Notes under the pieces: model-generated | Seen by the model: the letters and a program-made list of their open reading frames with translations, nothing else | What the model was told of the DNA's origin: nothing | Databases searched by the model: none | Position numbers and translations under genes: made by a program | NCBI GenBank assembly: GCA_017591395.1 | Contig: WEDG01003494.1 | Coordinates: 62,001 to 126,000, forward strand | DNA: 64,000 bases | DNA from: Schistocephalus solidus | Lineage: Eukaryota; Platyhelminthes; Cestoda; Diphyllobothriidea; Diphyllobothriidae | Reading direction: 5' to 3' | Shown: one piece after another, positions 32,553-43,987 of the stretch | Numbering within the stretch: position 1 is the first letter of the stretch | Layout: each line of letters opens with the position of its first letter

Positions 32553-35500
32553 ATGTCAGCGAACGACGGGGCTGTAATAAAAGCTCTTGGGGCTGATGCT
32601 GCCTCTGAAATAATTGAAACAGAAAGCCTTTGCTTCAACTGCCATAAAACGGTTCGTTTCTCTTCTACCCTTAGTGTTTTTTTTCTCAAATGCGTTATCC
32701 CGTTTGTCCCCATATTGGGATCGATCCGGGGTAAGCTATAACTATTAGTCTTCTCATCCAATTATATTCATTCCCGGGAGTTTTTTCTGTGATATTTATC
32801 AAAAATCAAGCATTTTATATGATTCAGTACCTGTTTCTCTTAAGGAGTGTTGGCAGTTTACGCAGTACTACATGCATGTAGGAGACGGGTGAGTTTTTCA
32901 GACGTCAATCAAGGGCATGCACTAATACGTCAAAAATGTGCATGCTTTTCCTGGCATTCCATTAAAATTCCACCGCATACCCGGACTGGCACTAGGCGAA
33001 GCGGGTTTGTGTCCGGCTGAACAGCTGGGCTCTTGTGACATCATGATATCCTTTAAATAACAGTAGTATGTGGATCGGTCCAGCACGCGGCATACTCATC
33101 TTCTTTGGTAAACAAGAAGGATGCATTTGGCAGCTTATGGTTCTAACCGAATTTACAGGTTTCCCTTTGAGATGCGATTAGGGGACAAATCACAATGACT
33201 GCTGGTCTAATGCACCTAGGAACCCGGTGTCCTCTGAACTCGTGGACCATGTCTCAAATCCGTACAGAAGGATTGTCTTTATGAAGTCCTCGTTGCCTCA
33301 TGGCTTTGTCTTTGGACTGATCTCACGCTGTCAAAGTTGGATAAATTATGCGTGTGTCTGATTAATCTGGTCGTTGTTTTCATCTTTACCTTGGCCGTTT
33401 GGTAGAAAGTTCGACTCACGGTAGCAGAAGGCATCTACTATCCCAGGCCCATTATTGTCCATTTTTACTCGGTGGATGTCTCCAAACAAAAAGCTTGACT
33501 CGCTCCGCCAGTCAGCCACTCCACAAATCATACACTGGGCTGTCGGCTCAGCCCGGGTTATCCCGTCAGTTGACATTCTTTCAAGCCACGGCTTTTTAGC
33601 ATACCGTGGTAGCCTCAAGCGCATCAGATTGTTTAGTCATTTGACCCACTTGTGAAAAAATCGGCAACCTCGGTGGCATTTAAACCCACGCCATTAAGGG
33701 GAAGGCTTTAGTACAGCCAACTGAGCGTTTATATTGGCCCCAACCGCCATCTGAGCCGGTCAGTTGACTAGTGCGGGGAACGGACGCAGCTGCTGATATA
33801 TCTAATGAACTCGTCCGCGCGTTCTGCCTACGCGACCTGGCCCCTCAAACACAAGCTCCAGGATTTCACACAAAAGGGGTGGGCGGTTCACATCTCGCAC
33901 ATGTGAAAGTGTCAGAGATAATTTTTCCGATGGAGCCATTGCAGCCTTACCGACAGACCACCAGCCGATCACTCCGCACAAACACGCGATAGGCTGACTT
34001 CTAGGTTTGAGTGCAATTTTTAATTGGCAACCTTCCAAGCCACGGTGCTTAGCGCATCGTGATAGTTTCAGACTTTGATCACACATGCAGCAGTGGAGCC
34101 AAATGGAAAGGAGCCGAATATCATATTTCCCTCAAGTGATAAGTACCGTTTGATGGAAATGATCATGTGTCATGTAGGTGCTGGTGAGGACCGATGTGGT
34201 ATTTTGGTATAGCCGGTGGTGTTATACCGCAGGTTTTCCTAGAGGCGCATGTTGCCTAACAAGCCCATGTGGTGGGAATTTGTTTGGACAGTTAAGGCTG
34301 GTGTGGTGTGTATGTTGGCGGTCATGGCACTGGTTCACCAGTCTGTGCGATGTATGCACAAGTGACCGATCAGGTCGGTGCGTGCGGTCGCAATGGGGGC
34401 AGGATAGGTTGAGGGCCGTAGTCATTTAAAGTGGTGAAACTGCTGGTGGTCGCGTTTGGTGGGTGTGGATTTGTTAGTGCTGGAGATGGGAGAGTTTTCG
34501 TGTATGGTGGGTGTGTTTAGAGTGTCAGTATTGTGGTGAGCCCCGCTTCCGTAGATGCGCATTTGGCCTTATAGGTTCATGCGGGGAGTAAATGTGCGAG
34601 GGCAATTTGAAGGCAGACGCGGTGACTTTACGTCGGGGCCCCAGGCACTGGCTCACCAGCCTCCGTATGATATATTCGCAAGTGACCAACTCGGCCGATG
34701 CGTATGATGAATGTGTGATCAAAATTAGGTCAGGTTGAGATCGAAACCCCATCGCTGGTAATGTGGACGGTGGTGATAAAGTTTAAAGTGGCCTGGAGGT
34801 CGGTGGTGAGAGGGGGAAATGGTGTCAGTGGCGGCCGTCGCCGTGATCGACGATGAGGTTGTGACAGGGAGGATAGTGCCGGGGATCGAAGGCAAGGGGT
34901 GGGCTTGGCAGTGTAATCACTGGCGGTGAGGTTGGTCTTCGCTATGGATTCCGTGGGGTTGGAGGTAGGAGTGACACTGGGGGGTTTTCGTGAACGTAGA
35001 GGTTTATTCTACCGGGTCGTTGCTGTTTTACATCCGAAGATGCCCGACAAGGCCGATTCGCTCGCTGCATGGTCGTTGACAGCGTGAGCATGTTAGGTGG
35101 TCTTGGACATTGGCGGTTTGGATCCGAGGTGCTGGTGACTTGCGAGCCGCCCATTTGACCTTGCCAGCGGCTATCCGGTTTGCCTCGTAGATTGCTGTGC
35201 CGGTGTTTCACTGCTCTTATTAGGCCGGTCGTTCCTGGCCGAGGTCATCCCATGTCACCGGGTTGATTTACAGTCACCTCAGTGAATTCTTCAGTGTCCT
35301 TATAGTTTCGTTATTGTCTCCCCTGTCTGTGAGTCCCTGTAGCAACATCTCCTTAGAAAACTTGTTCTCTTGATGTAGGGGTCGCAGATGGTTGTGATGG
35401 GGTTGAATTTTTTAATTTCGTTACGGTACGTGCACCCTTAGATTTCCTCAACCTTGCAGGCCATCCAGGCATCCTGCATCTCCCGCTGCCGTTACTGTAC

Positions 35501-38500
35501 AAGGCGGCGGCATCTGAAATAGGCTGCTTTCTTGTCGTAGGTCCGTTGGTCCTTGTAGGATTTGCGTAGTTATTTCTTCTCGGCGAGTAGGTTACTGATG
35601 TCGGCGTCATTGTCATCAAATTAGTCCTGGTGTTGACAGCGTGCGCGTCCGAGGGTGGTGGACCATAGGACGTTCCACAGATGATATTTTCATATCTCCA
35701 CGGTATTGTCATCATCTAGAGCCTGCAGATCTTCCAGTCTCTTGACTACTTGGTTGTTGAGATCAAAGCAGTACGCAGGCAATTTTAACAGAAGAGTATT
35801 TAATTTACCTGGGGATCGCTTACCTTGTGGCTTTCTTCGGGGTTGAAGTCGGAGCCTTTGCTTGGAGATAACGGGGTAGTTATCTGTCTAACCATCGGCG
35901 TCGCGGATCGCCTTGATCACCAGCACGTCCTGTCGATCTCGCCTCTGGATGAAGACATAGTCCAGCAGTTGCCAGCGCCGCAATCGGCTGTGCATCCACG
36001 TTGCTTTCTCCCTCATCGGAAGTAGAACTACCGGTATTGGGGGACGCACAGCACCAGATACCCTCGCCTGGTTTAGCCCGTCGGTCGAGACTGTTACCAG
36101 AGTGTGGCCGCTAAGCAAAGCCCAGTTTCGAGGAGCCAGAAGTGAGAGTTAGGTTCCATTTAAGGGTCGCCAGGAGCACGCACCACCTGCGAAAGGCAAG
36201 TGAAACGATGTAATGCTATCTGCACACTTCCCCCTAACTATTCACCCTACACCGCGGCATACTGTCATACACCATGACTGAACACAGGGAATTCGGATTT
36301 ACTGCATCGAATTCTAAAGAGCAATCTATATTGGGCTGCTGGTAACAGCAACAACGGTTTGACCGTGAAAATAAATTATCGATCAACGTGCTCTCTTCCC
36401 GACCAAAAACTTCACCGGTTGTTATGCGCGTGGTGTGGCACAAACGGGGGAGATTTTGTGTAGTATTCGAAGACTCCTGCCGGTGTCAAGATGACTTGTG
36501 TCGCATTGATTCTTTGTGATCTATCTCCTTAATTACCGGCACAGCGACGGTCTGTGTGGGCCGTCTCTTTTTTTCCAATTTGGGTAGAAGTCGTGTGACC
36601 GGTGTCATTGAACAAAGCTTTTAGATTCCGCCGAATAGCAATACTTGCGAGCTGTTTTGCTCTTCAGTTCCGCTGTCGCATCAATGATCTCAGTAGATAG
36701 TAGACTGCAGTCGCCATTATGATTTGGCAATAACAAATTAACCCTGATCATTTTTGACAAACTGGTGACGTGATACTTATGGTAACATCGACTTTCAGTT
36801 TGCAAATCTCAGGCAAGTAAGACCAATTTAAATATCCTACTTTTGCCTTATGTTTCCTTCATACTTTGTTAGTGAATGGACCCTTTAAAGCGTTTTATCT
36901 TTCCGAAGAAGATAGTATTCAGGTTCGTTGTAATTTCTGCGCACTTTTCAAATGACGGTGGTTTCTTATTTTCTCTAACAACATCATAAATGTATAGTTG
37001 TTTGAATTTTATGGCCATATTGTTTGTTGGGAGTGTATTAATTTGGAGACGAAATGAGTGCCCAGCAAAATAATTCTAATATTACTACACGAAAGAGCCG
37101 TTTTCCCTCGTAATCCTAAGTGCTTCCTTAAGATACAATCTGTTGTTTTTTGAGTTAGAATCCCATCGGATGAAAGTATTTTCCCAGGGTAATCTCGGAA
37201 CTTGTAAGTGCATGGGCATCCTTTTTACTTTATTCGAGAATATAGTCCTTTCCTTATGTTTTATGTCATTTGTCATTTGCTTTGTGCTTTTCCTTCGGAT
37301 TATTTGACATTTCCTGATGCCTCACTCCTGAGCACCGTCCGATAATTTATCATCACCCCCACCTACCTAAAATGCTCATCTCATTGTAATGTCTGTTATG
37401 GTGTAGGAGTACTTTATATTTACCAGCCCCGCAGTTTAATCACACTTTGGTTCTCGTGACTTTGTCTATCCGTTCACTTAACGATACCGCTCTGCGGTTT
37501 CGCGCCGTGGGGGTATGGAAGTTAAGTCATCGACGTAGTCGAGATCACTGAACAAAAGGTCACATAACGGCTCTACATGGTTGTTCCGTTATGCGGTCTG
37601 GAGTTGCGGCATGTTTTAATCCCGCAAAAAAGGAATGCGGTTCTTCCCAGAACGATTGACGAGCATTCTTCTTCTGTAAAACCACAGCGGTTTTGTTTTA
37701 ACCATGTTTCTCTGAAAGTTAAAATCCACGATTGAATTTTAGGTGTACCCAATTTGTGCCTCGATCAGAAGCCGTTCCGAACTTTTTTATCCATCCTGAC
37801 ACTTCTGTTTACTATTTTATTCTGAATGTTTTTTCTTTACTCTAGGGCGTAACGCGTCTCCTCCTTACCCGAATTCCCAACTTCCGGGAGGTTATTGTGG
37901 CCTCTTTTTCCTGTCCTCATTGTGGTTTCGAAAACCGGACGGTTGATCCCGCAGGCACTGTCAAAGACAAGGGAAATCTGTTTGTACTCGATGTGCGCTC
38001 TAAGCGTGACCTTAATCGACGCATCCTCCATCCCGATCATTCCGAAATTCGCATTCCCTCACTTGACTCCTCTTTTCCTATTAGTACAGGAAGTAAGATC
38101 TGTAGTTTATTCGCTTTTATTTCAGTGCCATCACGGATTTATTGTCCAGTTTACCTATTTGATAAGCACGCGATATTTTATCTACTGAATATTTTTCCAA
38201 CCTACCTTTGTTCGCCTTCTGTGTTTAGTGGGCAGTAGGCGGCTTTCAGGGCGTATCTGTTCATTTCTGTAGTAATTTGGTCTGCATTCAAAATGCTACC
38301 ACGTCAAGTGGCTAAATCAAGCTTTCCGTCCGCGACCCCAATGCTGCATATAGGTAAATTTATGTTATTAGCTCTGGCGAGAGCCGACAGACTTCGACAA
38401 AAATCCCGATAATTTTTCGATGCTCATCTTACCTGCTCTGTCATAACCGACAGCGTTTCACGTCTATCGATAGATTCTATTCATTCTTCGATTTTATGCT

Positions 38501-41500
38501 CTTGTTTTATTGCCGTAAGCTTTTATACTTTTTTCTTTTATCCGATGACTTTACTCCAGAATAAATTTTCTTGAGGTGTTAGTTTCAATAGTAAACGCAA
38601 ACCGCAGATTAGTTCCCTGCAGAAAATTCTGTCGACAGACAGACCGAGTCCGTTCATTTAAAAAAAAAACTATTAATGTGGTTGACCTTTCCCAAAATAA
38701 AGATGAATTCTGCGTTTCTTATTAATTTAAATGCAATTATTTTCTGGCACTTGGTTTTCCTTGTTGATGCTGATTACTGACAGATGACTTTCATTTACGA
38801 ATTCCTCTCTTCCAAAAATGGCATAAAATAACTCGACTAAGTCAGCCCAAATATCTTGTTCTCGGCAAATCCTTGCCTAAAACCATCCGCTAGTTTATTC
38901 AGTGTAGCCTAAAAATGTGCTAACCATCCCCCCATTTCCTCTTGAAATCATCTTATGGGGCTAAGGTTCGTCTGTTTAGGTGTGACAACCGTCGAAGGCG
39001 CCATAACACACATCATCAACAACTTAAATGAACTACAACCGGAACGTAAGGTCAGTTCATTTTTCCTCTTCTCCTCGAAGCTTGTTTCATTTTCGTCTAT
39101 CTACTCCTGGTCATTTGTAGGTGGCTGATCCGAAGCAGGCGGAACTCATTGACGAATTTATTGAAAAACTGAAGAAACTATTAACAGTTGAAACACACTT
39201 TACTTTAGTAAGTCTAGAACATGTAATTTTTCGTTTATTAAACGCTTCATAAGTCTTCCATCATGTTGAACAGTTACCTATCACTTGCATGCCCTGCCTC
39301 ATCCCCGCTTTCATGACTTATGTTGTCACACTGTATGGAATAGTAGTACCGTGCATACCGACGGAAATAATTGTCGTCTTAAAACAGGTCGGGAAGTCTG
39401 TATTCCGTCCTTCCATCGTGATAGGTCGTGGCATATCATACCTGTGTGCTTTTAATATCCGTGACGGGATGTCGGTCCACAGCTCAGTGACAGAGTGTTT
39501 GCTTCAAAGAATCTGCGGTTGGGTATGGCCAGCCGACACTCCCAATTAAACCAAATATAGCCATTTTTATCTCGCTCGTCTTGCGCGGTAATTGAGGTTG
39601 GAAGGCTTGGTTGCTCTCAAAATCAGCATTTGCCCTCAAAGATCTTGCCTTACAGACGTTCATGGTAAAGGACGCTGACCGATCGCGTTAGTTATCTACT
39701 TGTTCCCTCGTTTTTGGGGACTTGATCTTAAGCCCTGTAGACAGTTGCACAGCTACTAATAATTTATGCAGGAGACTACTGACAAAGACAATGGAAACAG
39801 AAAGGAGCATTTCTAGCCTGTTAGCCGTCATCAGCCAGCCATACGTAGCCTCAGGTTTGTTAAACCTCAGCCTCGAACCAGCGTTCTTGTGGTTTATATG
39901 CCAACTCTTTAACCATTTAGCCACGGAATCTTTGTCCTGTGAGTTGCGATTTGGTATATTAAGTATGATAGAGCGCTGGCTGGTGACAGTCAATAACCCA
40001 GAAATGACCATTCTAGTCTCCCTTGTCCCTAGTCTCCTGCTTAGCCACATCCTCTTAAACTTCGCAACAAAACTTCGTTAAAAAAATCTAGGCATTGAGT
40101 CCAGTTTGTAGGGAACAATAATTGGCCTTTCCAAGTATGTTCAGTCTAATTTTACAATATGGGTTCGAACACGGAGCCCCGTAAACTTTAAGTATGCGGT
40201 TTGGTAAGTAATTTGGAGGTAATACTGACAAAAGCAGGGAAAACATATTTACATCTCTAATTCGTTCCCCGTCTTCGACATCAAGCTGAGATGAACTGAT
40301 ATTCGAACTGGGGTTCGCACGTCATTATGTGAGCCTCGGAACCTACACTTCGTGAACCCAGCTTAACACCCACCATTTTTTCAGTCCCGAGGATTAGCTC
40401 AAACTTGTGTGCTGTCCTATTTGTCTTGAGGGGCCGTATATGTTTCTATCGGGGTCTCCTGCAGTTTCCATCGTAGGCTAGCAACTGTTAGCAGCGTTCC
40501 GGTTCATTGACTCCTAGCCATTTGTGTTTGTAGTTCTCCAGGTTCAGGATGGCATACGGGTGATTCCATAGTAATCATTACGTTGGCCAATGATCCAGCT
40601 CATAGAGTAACTGAAGTGTTTGTTGCCCAGGTGATCTGGGTTAAAATCGAAGGTCCATATTATCCGAATTTGTGGTATAGTTACTGATAACGGCCAATAA
40701 GTCAAATATGACCGTTCAAGCCATTATTGTCTCCTAGTCTGGTTGCAATTCTCCACTTTATTCTCAGGAATCTTCGAACCACTCGCATAAGCAGGGTCTT
40801 GTACCTGACAATCTATTTGATACCCCGCTCTAGTCTGTGGAACTGGCTTCTCCCACTGTGTAATATGATTACTGTCAAAACATCAGTAGTTCTTGTTTTT
40901 GTATATGGCAGGAACTTGACGACCCCTCGGGGAACGGCTATATTGAAAATCTACGAGCACCGCTTAATGATCCACAGTTGAAGTACACCCAATACGTTAG
41001 AACCCCCGAACAAAACGAGAAGTTGGGTTATCAGGCAGAAGAACAGACCGAACCAGTGCAAGTAAGGGGAAGCCCATTTTCTTCAATCGGTCATTTTTCG
41101 CTTTAAACTTACTGTTTTCCGTCTGTAGGAGGATGCCTCAAATCTGAAAGACACTGTCAGTGTTTTCCAAGTTCAGTGCCCCAACTGTCACTCCAATTGT
41201 CCCACAAATATGAAAATCGTGGGTATGTTTTTCTCTGTGATCTTATTTTTTTGTATTTTGAGCGAATTTCCTCTACTCCCTCTATGGATAAATAAGTGAT
41301 TTTCCTTAGCACCCACAAGTGTACTTTCACGGTACAACTACCCTGTGACTGTAGCAGATGTCCGCAGCAGATAATGCATATTTCTATTTTCTGTAAGCTA
41401 GCGATAGAAGGGTCAAATAGATGCGTATCCTCTAATGACAATTACATACCCTCATGGTCGTATGCCTGGTTGACTGAAAAACGGAGTAAAGCGACTACAG

Positions 41501-42762
41501 TAACGGTACTAACAGTTTGACTGTCGGACAGATCTCTACAGGGACTTAAACCCATCTTTTCCAGGTTCCCGACCGCTTTGCAAACATTTGAAAATTACAT
41601 CTGTAATCCCTAGACGTTCCCTACTTCCAGGAAGTCATTCTTATGGCTATCAACTGTGACTTCTGTGGTTATCGAGACAACGAAGTCAAACCAGTTGCCG
41701 GTATTTGTAAGAAAGGGAAGAAGTATCGTCTGCTCATCACTGAGGAGGCCGATCTCTCTAGAGATATCCTAATAGGTGACGATGCCTCGTTGGTGATTCC
41801 TGAGCTGGACCTCCAAACACAGAGCGGAACCCTGGGTAGCCGATTTACCACCGTGGAGGGTGTCCTCGGTCTAATGCGCGACCAGGTATTTATTTGCCTC
41901 GTTAACTTTTGCCCTCCCTCGTCCACCACTTCTTCCCCAAACTACTCCACTCTTGTTACTACATTCCGTGTCATTTCCTTCTATAATCTGTCATAAGTTT
42001 GCATCCTTCACCCATGTCTTTACTTATCTCGTGATCCTTACTGCCCGGTTTTGACGAACCTGTTATCTGATACTTTCGGTCGTGACTGTCTCTTCTGTGT
42101 GACGCATTATCTATGCCCTCCCCTTTTATTCCCCGCCCATAAACGGTCGATTTTTAAGCGTTTACGTTAAAGTTTCGCTTTCGTTTTTTGCATTTGTTGT
42201 AGTTGAAAAACATGAATCCGTTTCTGTTTGGCGACAGTGCCGACAATGATGATTCACGAGAAAAGCTGACAACAGTTTGTGCCAGTCTGGAAGAAGTAAG
42301 TTCTTTTACCAATCTTTTCATCGGAATCTGCTTCTTATGCTTCCTCCATGCACGTCTACCGCGTCTTGGTCCTTTTTTCGAATTCTAGATAATCTCCGGC
42401 AAACTGAAAAACGTACACCTGGAGATCTGCGATCCAACGGGCAATAGTTATCTCCAGGTGGGCTAGTTCAGAAATCGTTCTCTCTTCGCTACTAATCCGC
42501 TGTCGTTGTGTGGTGGGTTATCATGATGCCCACGCTGCTAACAGCGTTCTTTACTGCCTTACGCTAGACTTACCAGTTTTTGAATCGCTACAAACTGGCA
42601 TCTATTTTATTGGCGTTTTGATAAGCTGCCTCTCGGGTTATTGTATTGTAGAGTCTAGCCGGCTCAGAACCGGATCCACGATTGGAGGTCACCGAGTTCG
42701 AACGCACTTTCGAGCAGAATGAAGAGCTTGGCCTGAACGACATGAAGACTGAGAACTACTGA
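32553..42762 (+). CDS. ZPR1: ZPR1 zinc finger protein, 10 exons, intact
   Basis: Exons: 32,553-32,651; 37,846-38,092; 38,980-39,050; 39,121-39,207; 40,912-41,061; 41,129-41,222; 41,614-41,885; 42,203-42,295; 42,389-42,457; 42,652-42,762. All introns are GT-AG and all phases join, giving 430 residues (human ZPR1 is slightly longer). Finger 1 uses C27/C30 ([10 protein letters not shown]) and C56/C59 ([11 protein letters not shown]), with [17 protein letters not shown] between. Finger 2 uses C235/C238 and C264/C267 ([15 protein letters not shown]). Each is followed by the alpha-beta domain ([35 protein letters not shown]) and a [11 protein letters not shown] or [10 protein letters not shown] block. 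It ends at [11 protein letters not shown]. The family assists folding of elongation factor eEF1A and shuttles between cytoplasm and nucleus. Start: first ATG after an in-frame stop at 32,496. Donor of exon 1 is the unusual GTTCGT. Confidence 0.93.
33480..36130 (-). mobile_element. LINE family F, RT-deleted copy inside ZPR1 intron 1
   Basis: Minus strand, 5' to 3'. The C-terminal end of an endonuclease lies at 36,118-35,830 ([38 protein letters not shown]). The endonuclease-RT linker lies at about 35,715-35,353, matching 63,588-63,956. Sequence at 35,220-35,345 then matches 61,555-61,690, so the RT core is missing. The zinc-finger tail lies at 35,210-34,160 ([20 protein letters not shown] and decayed repeats). 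The 3' region is at 34,160-33,480, shared in the same order with 60,100-60,640. It is antisense to ZPR1 and has no usable reading frame. Confidence 0.7.
33655..33745 (-). mobile_element. SINE-2, tRNA-like head
   Basis: On the minus strand GTTGGCTGTACTAAAGCCTT leads to a B-box-like GGGTTTAAATGCC, then CACCGAGG and a T-run. The same series of words occurs at 52,535-52,640. It has the spacing of Pol III internal promoter boxes but no foldable tRNA. Confidence 0.45.
39770..39955 (-). mobile_element. SINE-1, tRNA-derived, in ZPR1 intron 4
   Basis: Minus strand: A-box-like GTGGCTAAATGGTTAAAGAG, about 30 bases, then B-box GGTTCGAGGC, then a body with a perfect small hairpin (AGGTTT AAC AAACCT) and the tail word GCTGATGACGGCTAACAGGC followed by TAGAAATG. 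The tail (CTGA.GACGG...GCCAGAAATGA) recurs at 46,650-46,690 and the GAGCCAGAAAT part at 59,430-59,445. It lies antisense to ZPR1. Confidence 0.6.
40285..40370 (-). mobile_element. tRNA-like SINE head, antisense in ZPR1 intron 4
   Basis: Minus strand: GTTAAGCTGGGTTCACGAAG (A-box-like) and, about 40 bases on, CCAGTTCGAATATC (B-box). Spacing suits a Pol III promoter. No matching copy was found in the window. Confidence 0.4.
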
Positions 42763-43587
42763 CTTTTGGGCGAAATTTCGTGATTTACTCTCTCCCCCCC
42801 CCCTCTACAAGGGATCTTTGTAAATTGCATGACCTCTTAGATTTGTTTACCCTCCTTTGAGGGGGTCGTGTAATTCCGCTTTGATTTATCTTGGGCTCTT
42901 GAGGAAATCGTTTTCCGTACCACTGGGGGTTCGATCGCGAGTTTTTTAATATGATAAATACCAAAACGTACCAGTTTGACAGTCCTATTTATCCTAAGTA
43001 TCCGGCATTTGTCCTTTCGAGCTTATTCACTCTAAACACATTCAAATTCTTGCTCTTGCGTCTAGACCGAAAATTTAGCGAAGATTTACTCCTAGTTCCT
43101 CAAACCAAATTAATCTTCCGCAAAATTCCTCATGTTGTGAGCCCATGAAGGGTCTAGCTTACTCTTGTTTGTCAGTGTATGTTTGCTCATACTAATAGGC
43201 CAGTCTGTGAGAACTCTAGGTGGAATATCTGATGACATTCCGTCTTGTACTCGCGCCGGACCGGCGATACCCACTCCCACCTGACTGTCCTCTTCATGAT
43301 CTTGCCCAGAACTTATCTCTTTCCCTACCTAGTTCTAATGGCTAGCTTTGTCCCGGAAACCAAAATAAGAAAATTTTGATTAAGTCTTCCGTTTGGAGGC
43401 CGATAAGGCAATGAAGGGTAACCTCTGCAGTCGTCTGCGATCGAACTGGAGTCGGGACGCATAATGAGAATTCAGGCAATGCTCGTTATCTTAGTGGGTT
43501 TTTCGGCGCTACATCCGTCATTTGAATACTCGACTTTGTAGTCAGACAAATTTTGAAGATCGCTTTATGGGTTTTGGGTTGCCCCCT
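42763..43587. other. ZPR1 3' flank
   Basis: A C-run and T-rich DNA follow the ZPR1 stop. No canonical AATAAA is obvious in the first 200 bp; GATAAA at about 42,952 is a possible variant poly(A) signal. No further gene is seen. Confidence 0.4.
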
Positions 43588-43987
43588 CTCATCAGCCAGC
43601 CGTACTTCAAGCCCGTAAGATCGGAGGTTTGGACTTCCATTCAGCTGGATGTTCCACCAGTCGATGCATTTTATCAGTTGTTTTGCCAGGGTCGGTTGGA
43701 ATTGGCGTTCACCGGTCCAAACCTAATTACAGGATAGATGTACGGGTGAGATAAGCATCCCTGGAACTATTTCCGTCAAACGCTCGGAAGACTGGAGTGG
43801 TCATTTTTACTTATTTTTCATCACCAGCTAGCCGTACTTCATGCCGGGAAGACCGTGTTTTTGATCTTTCGTTCAGTTGCTCATTCAGCCTGATGTTCCA
43901 CTAGTCGGTTGCGACAGTGACCGATCAAAGTCAGATGGATATGACTTTCATCAGTTCAACCTAATTGCAGGACGGGAGTACGCGAGT
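43588..43987 (+). repeat. Diverged direct duplication, unit about 165 bp
   Basis: Copy one spans 43,588-43,750 and copy two 43,818-43,987. Shared words in the same order: ATCA.CAGC.AGCCGTACTTCA, CATTCAGC.TGATGTTCCAC, AGTCG, TTTCATCAGTT and ACCTAATT.CAGGA..G.GTACG. It does not code for anything recognisable and may be the remnant of a tandem repeat or a duplicated unknown element. Confidence 0.6.

Noticed and set aside
37368..37412. [16 protein letters not shown] sequence as an alternative ZPR1 exon 1
   Set aside because: The CxxC to GVTR spacing would be one residue short and no ZPR1-like N-terminus precedes it; 32,553-32,651 fits spacing, phase and sequence (ESLCFNC).
39808..39836. Hammerhead ribozyme in SINE-1 (CTGATGA ... 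GAAA on the minus strand)
   Set aside because: Stem II pairs only weakly, and the 46.6-kb copy has CTGACGG at the same place, so the motif is not conserved.
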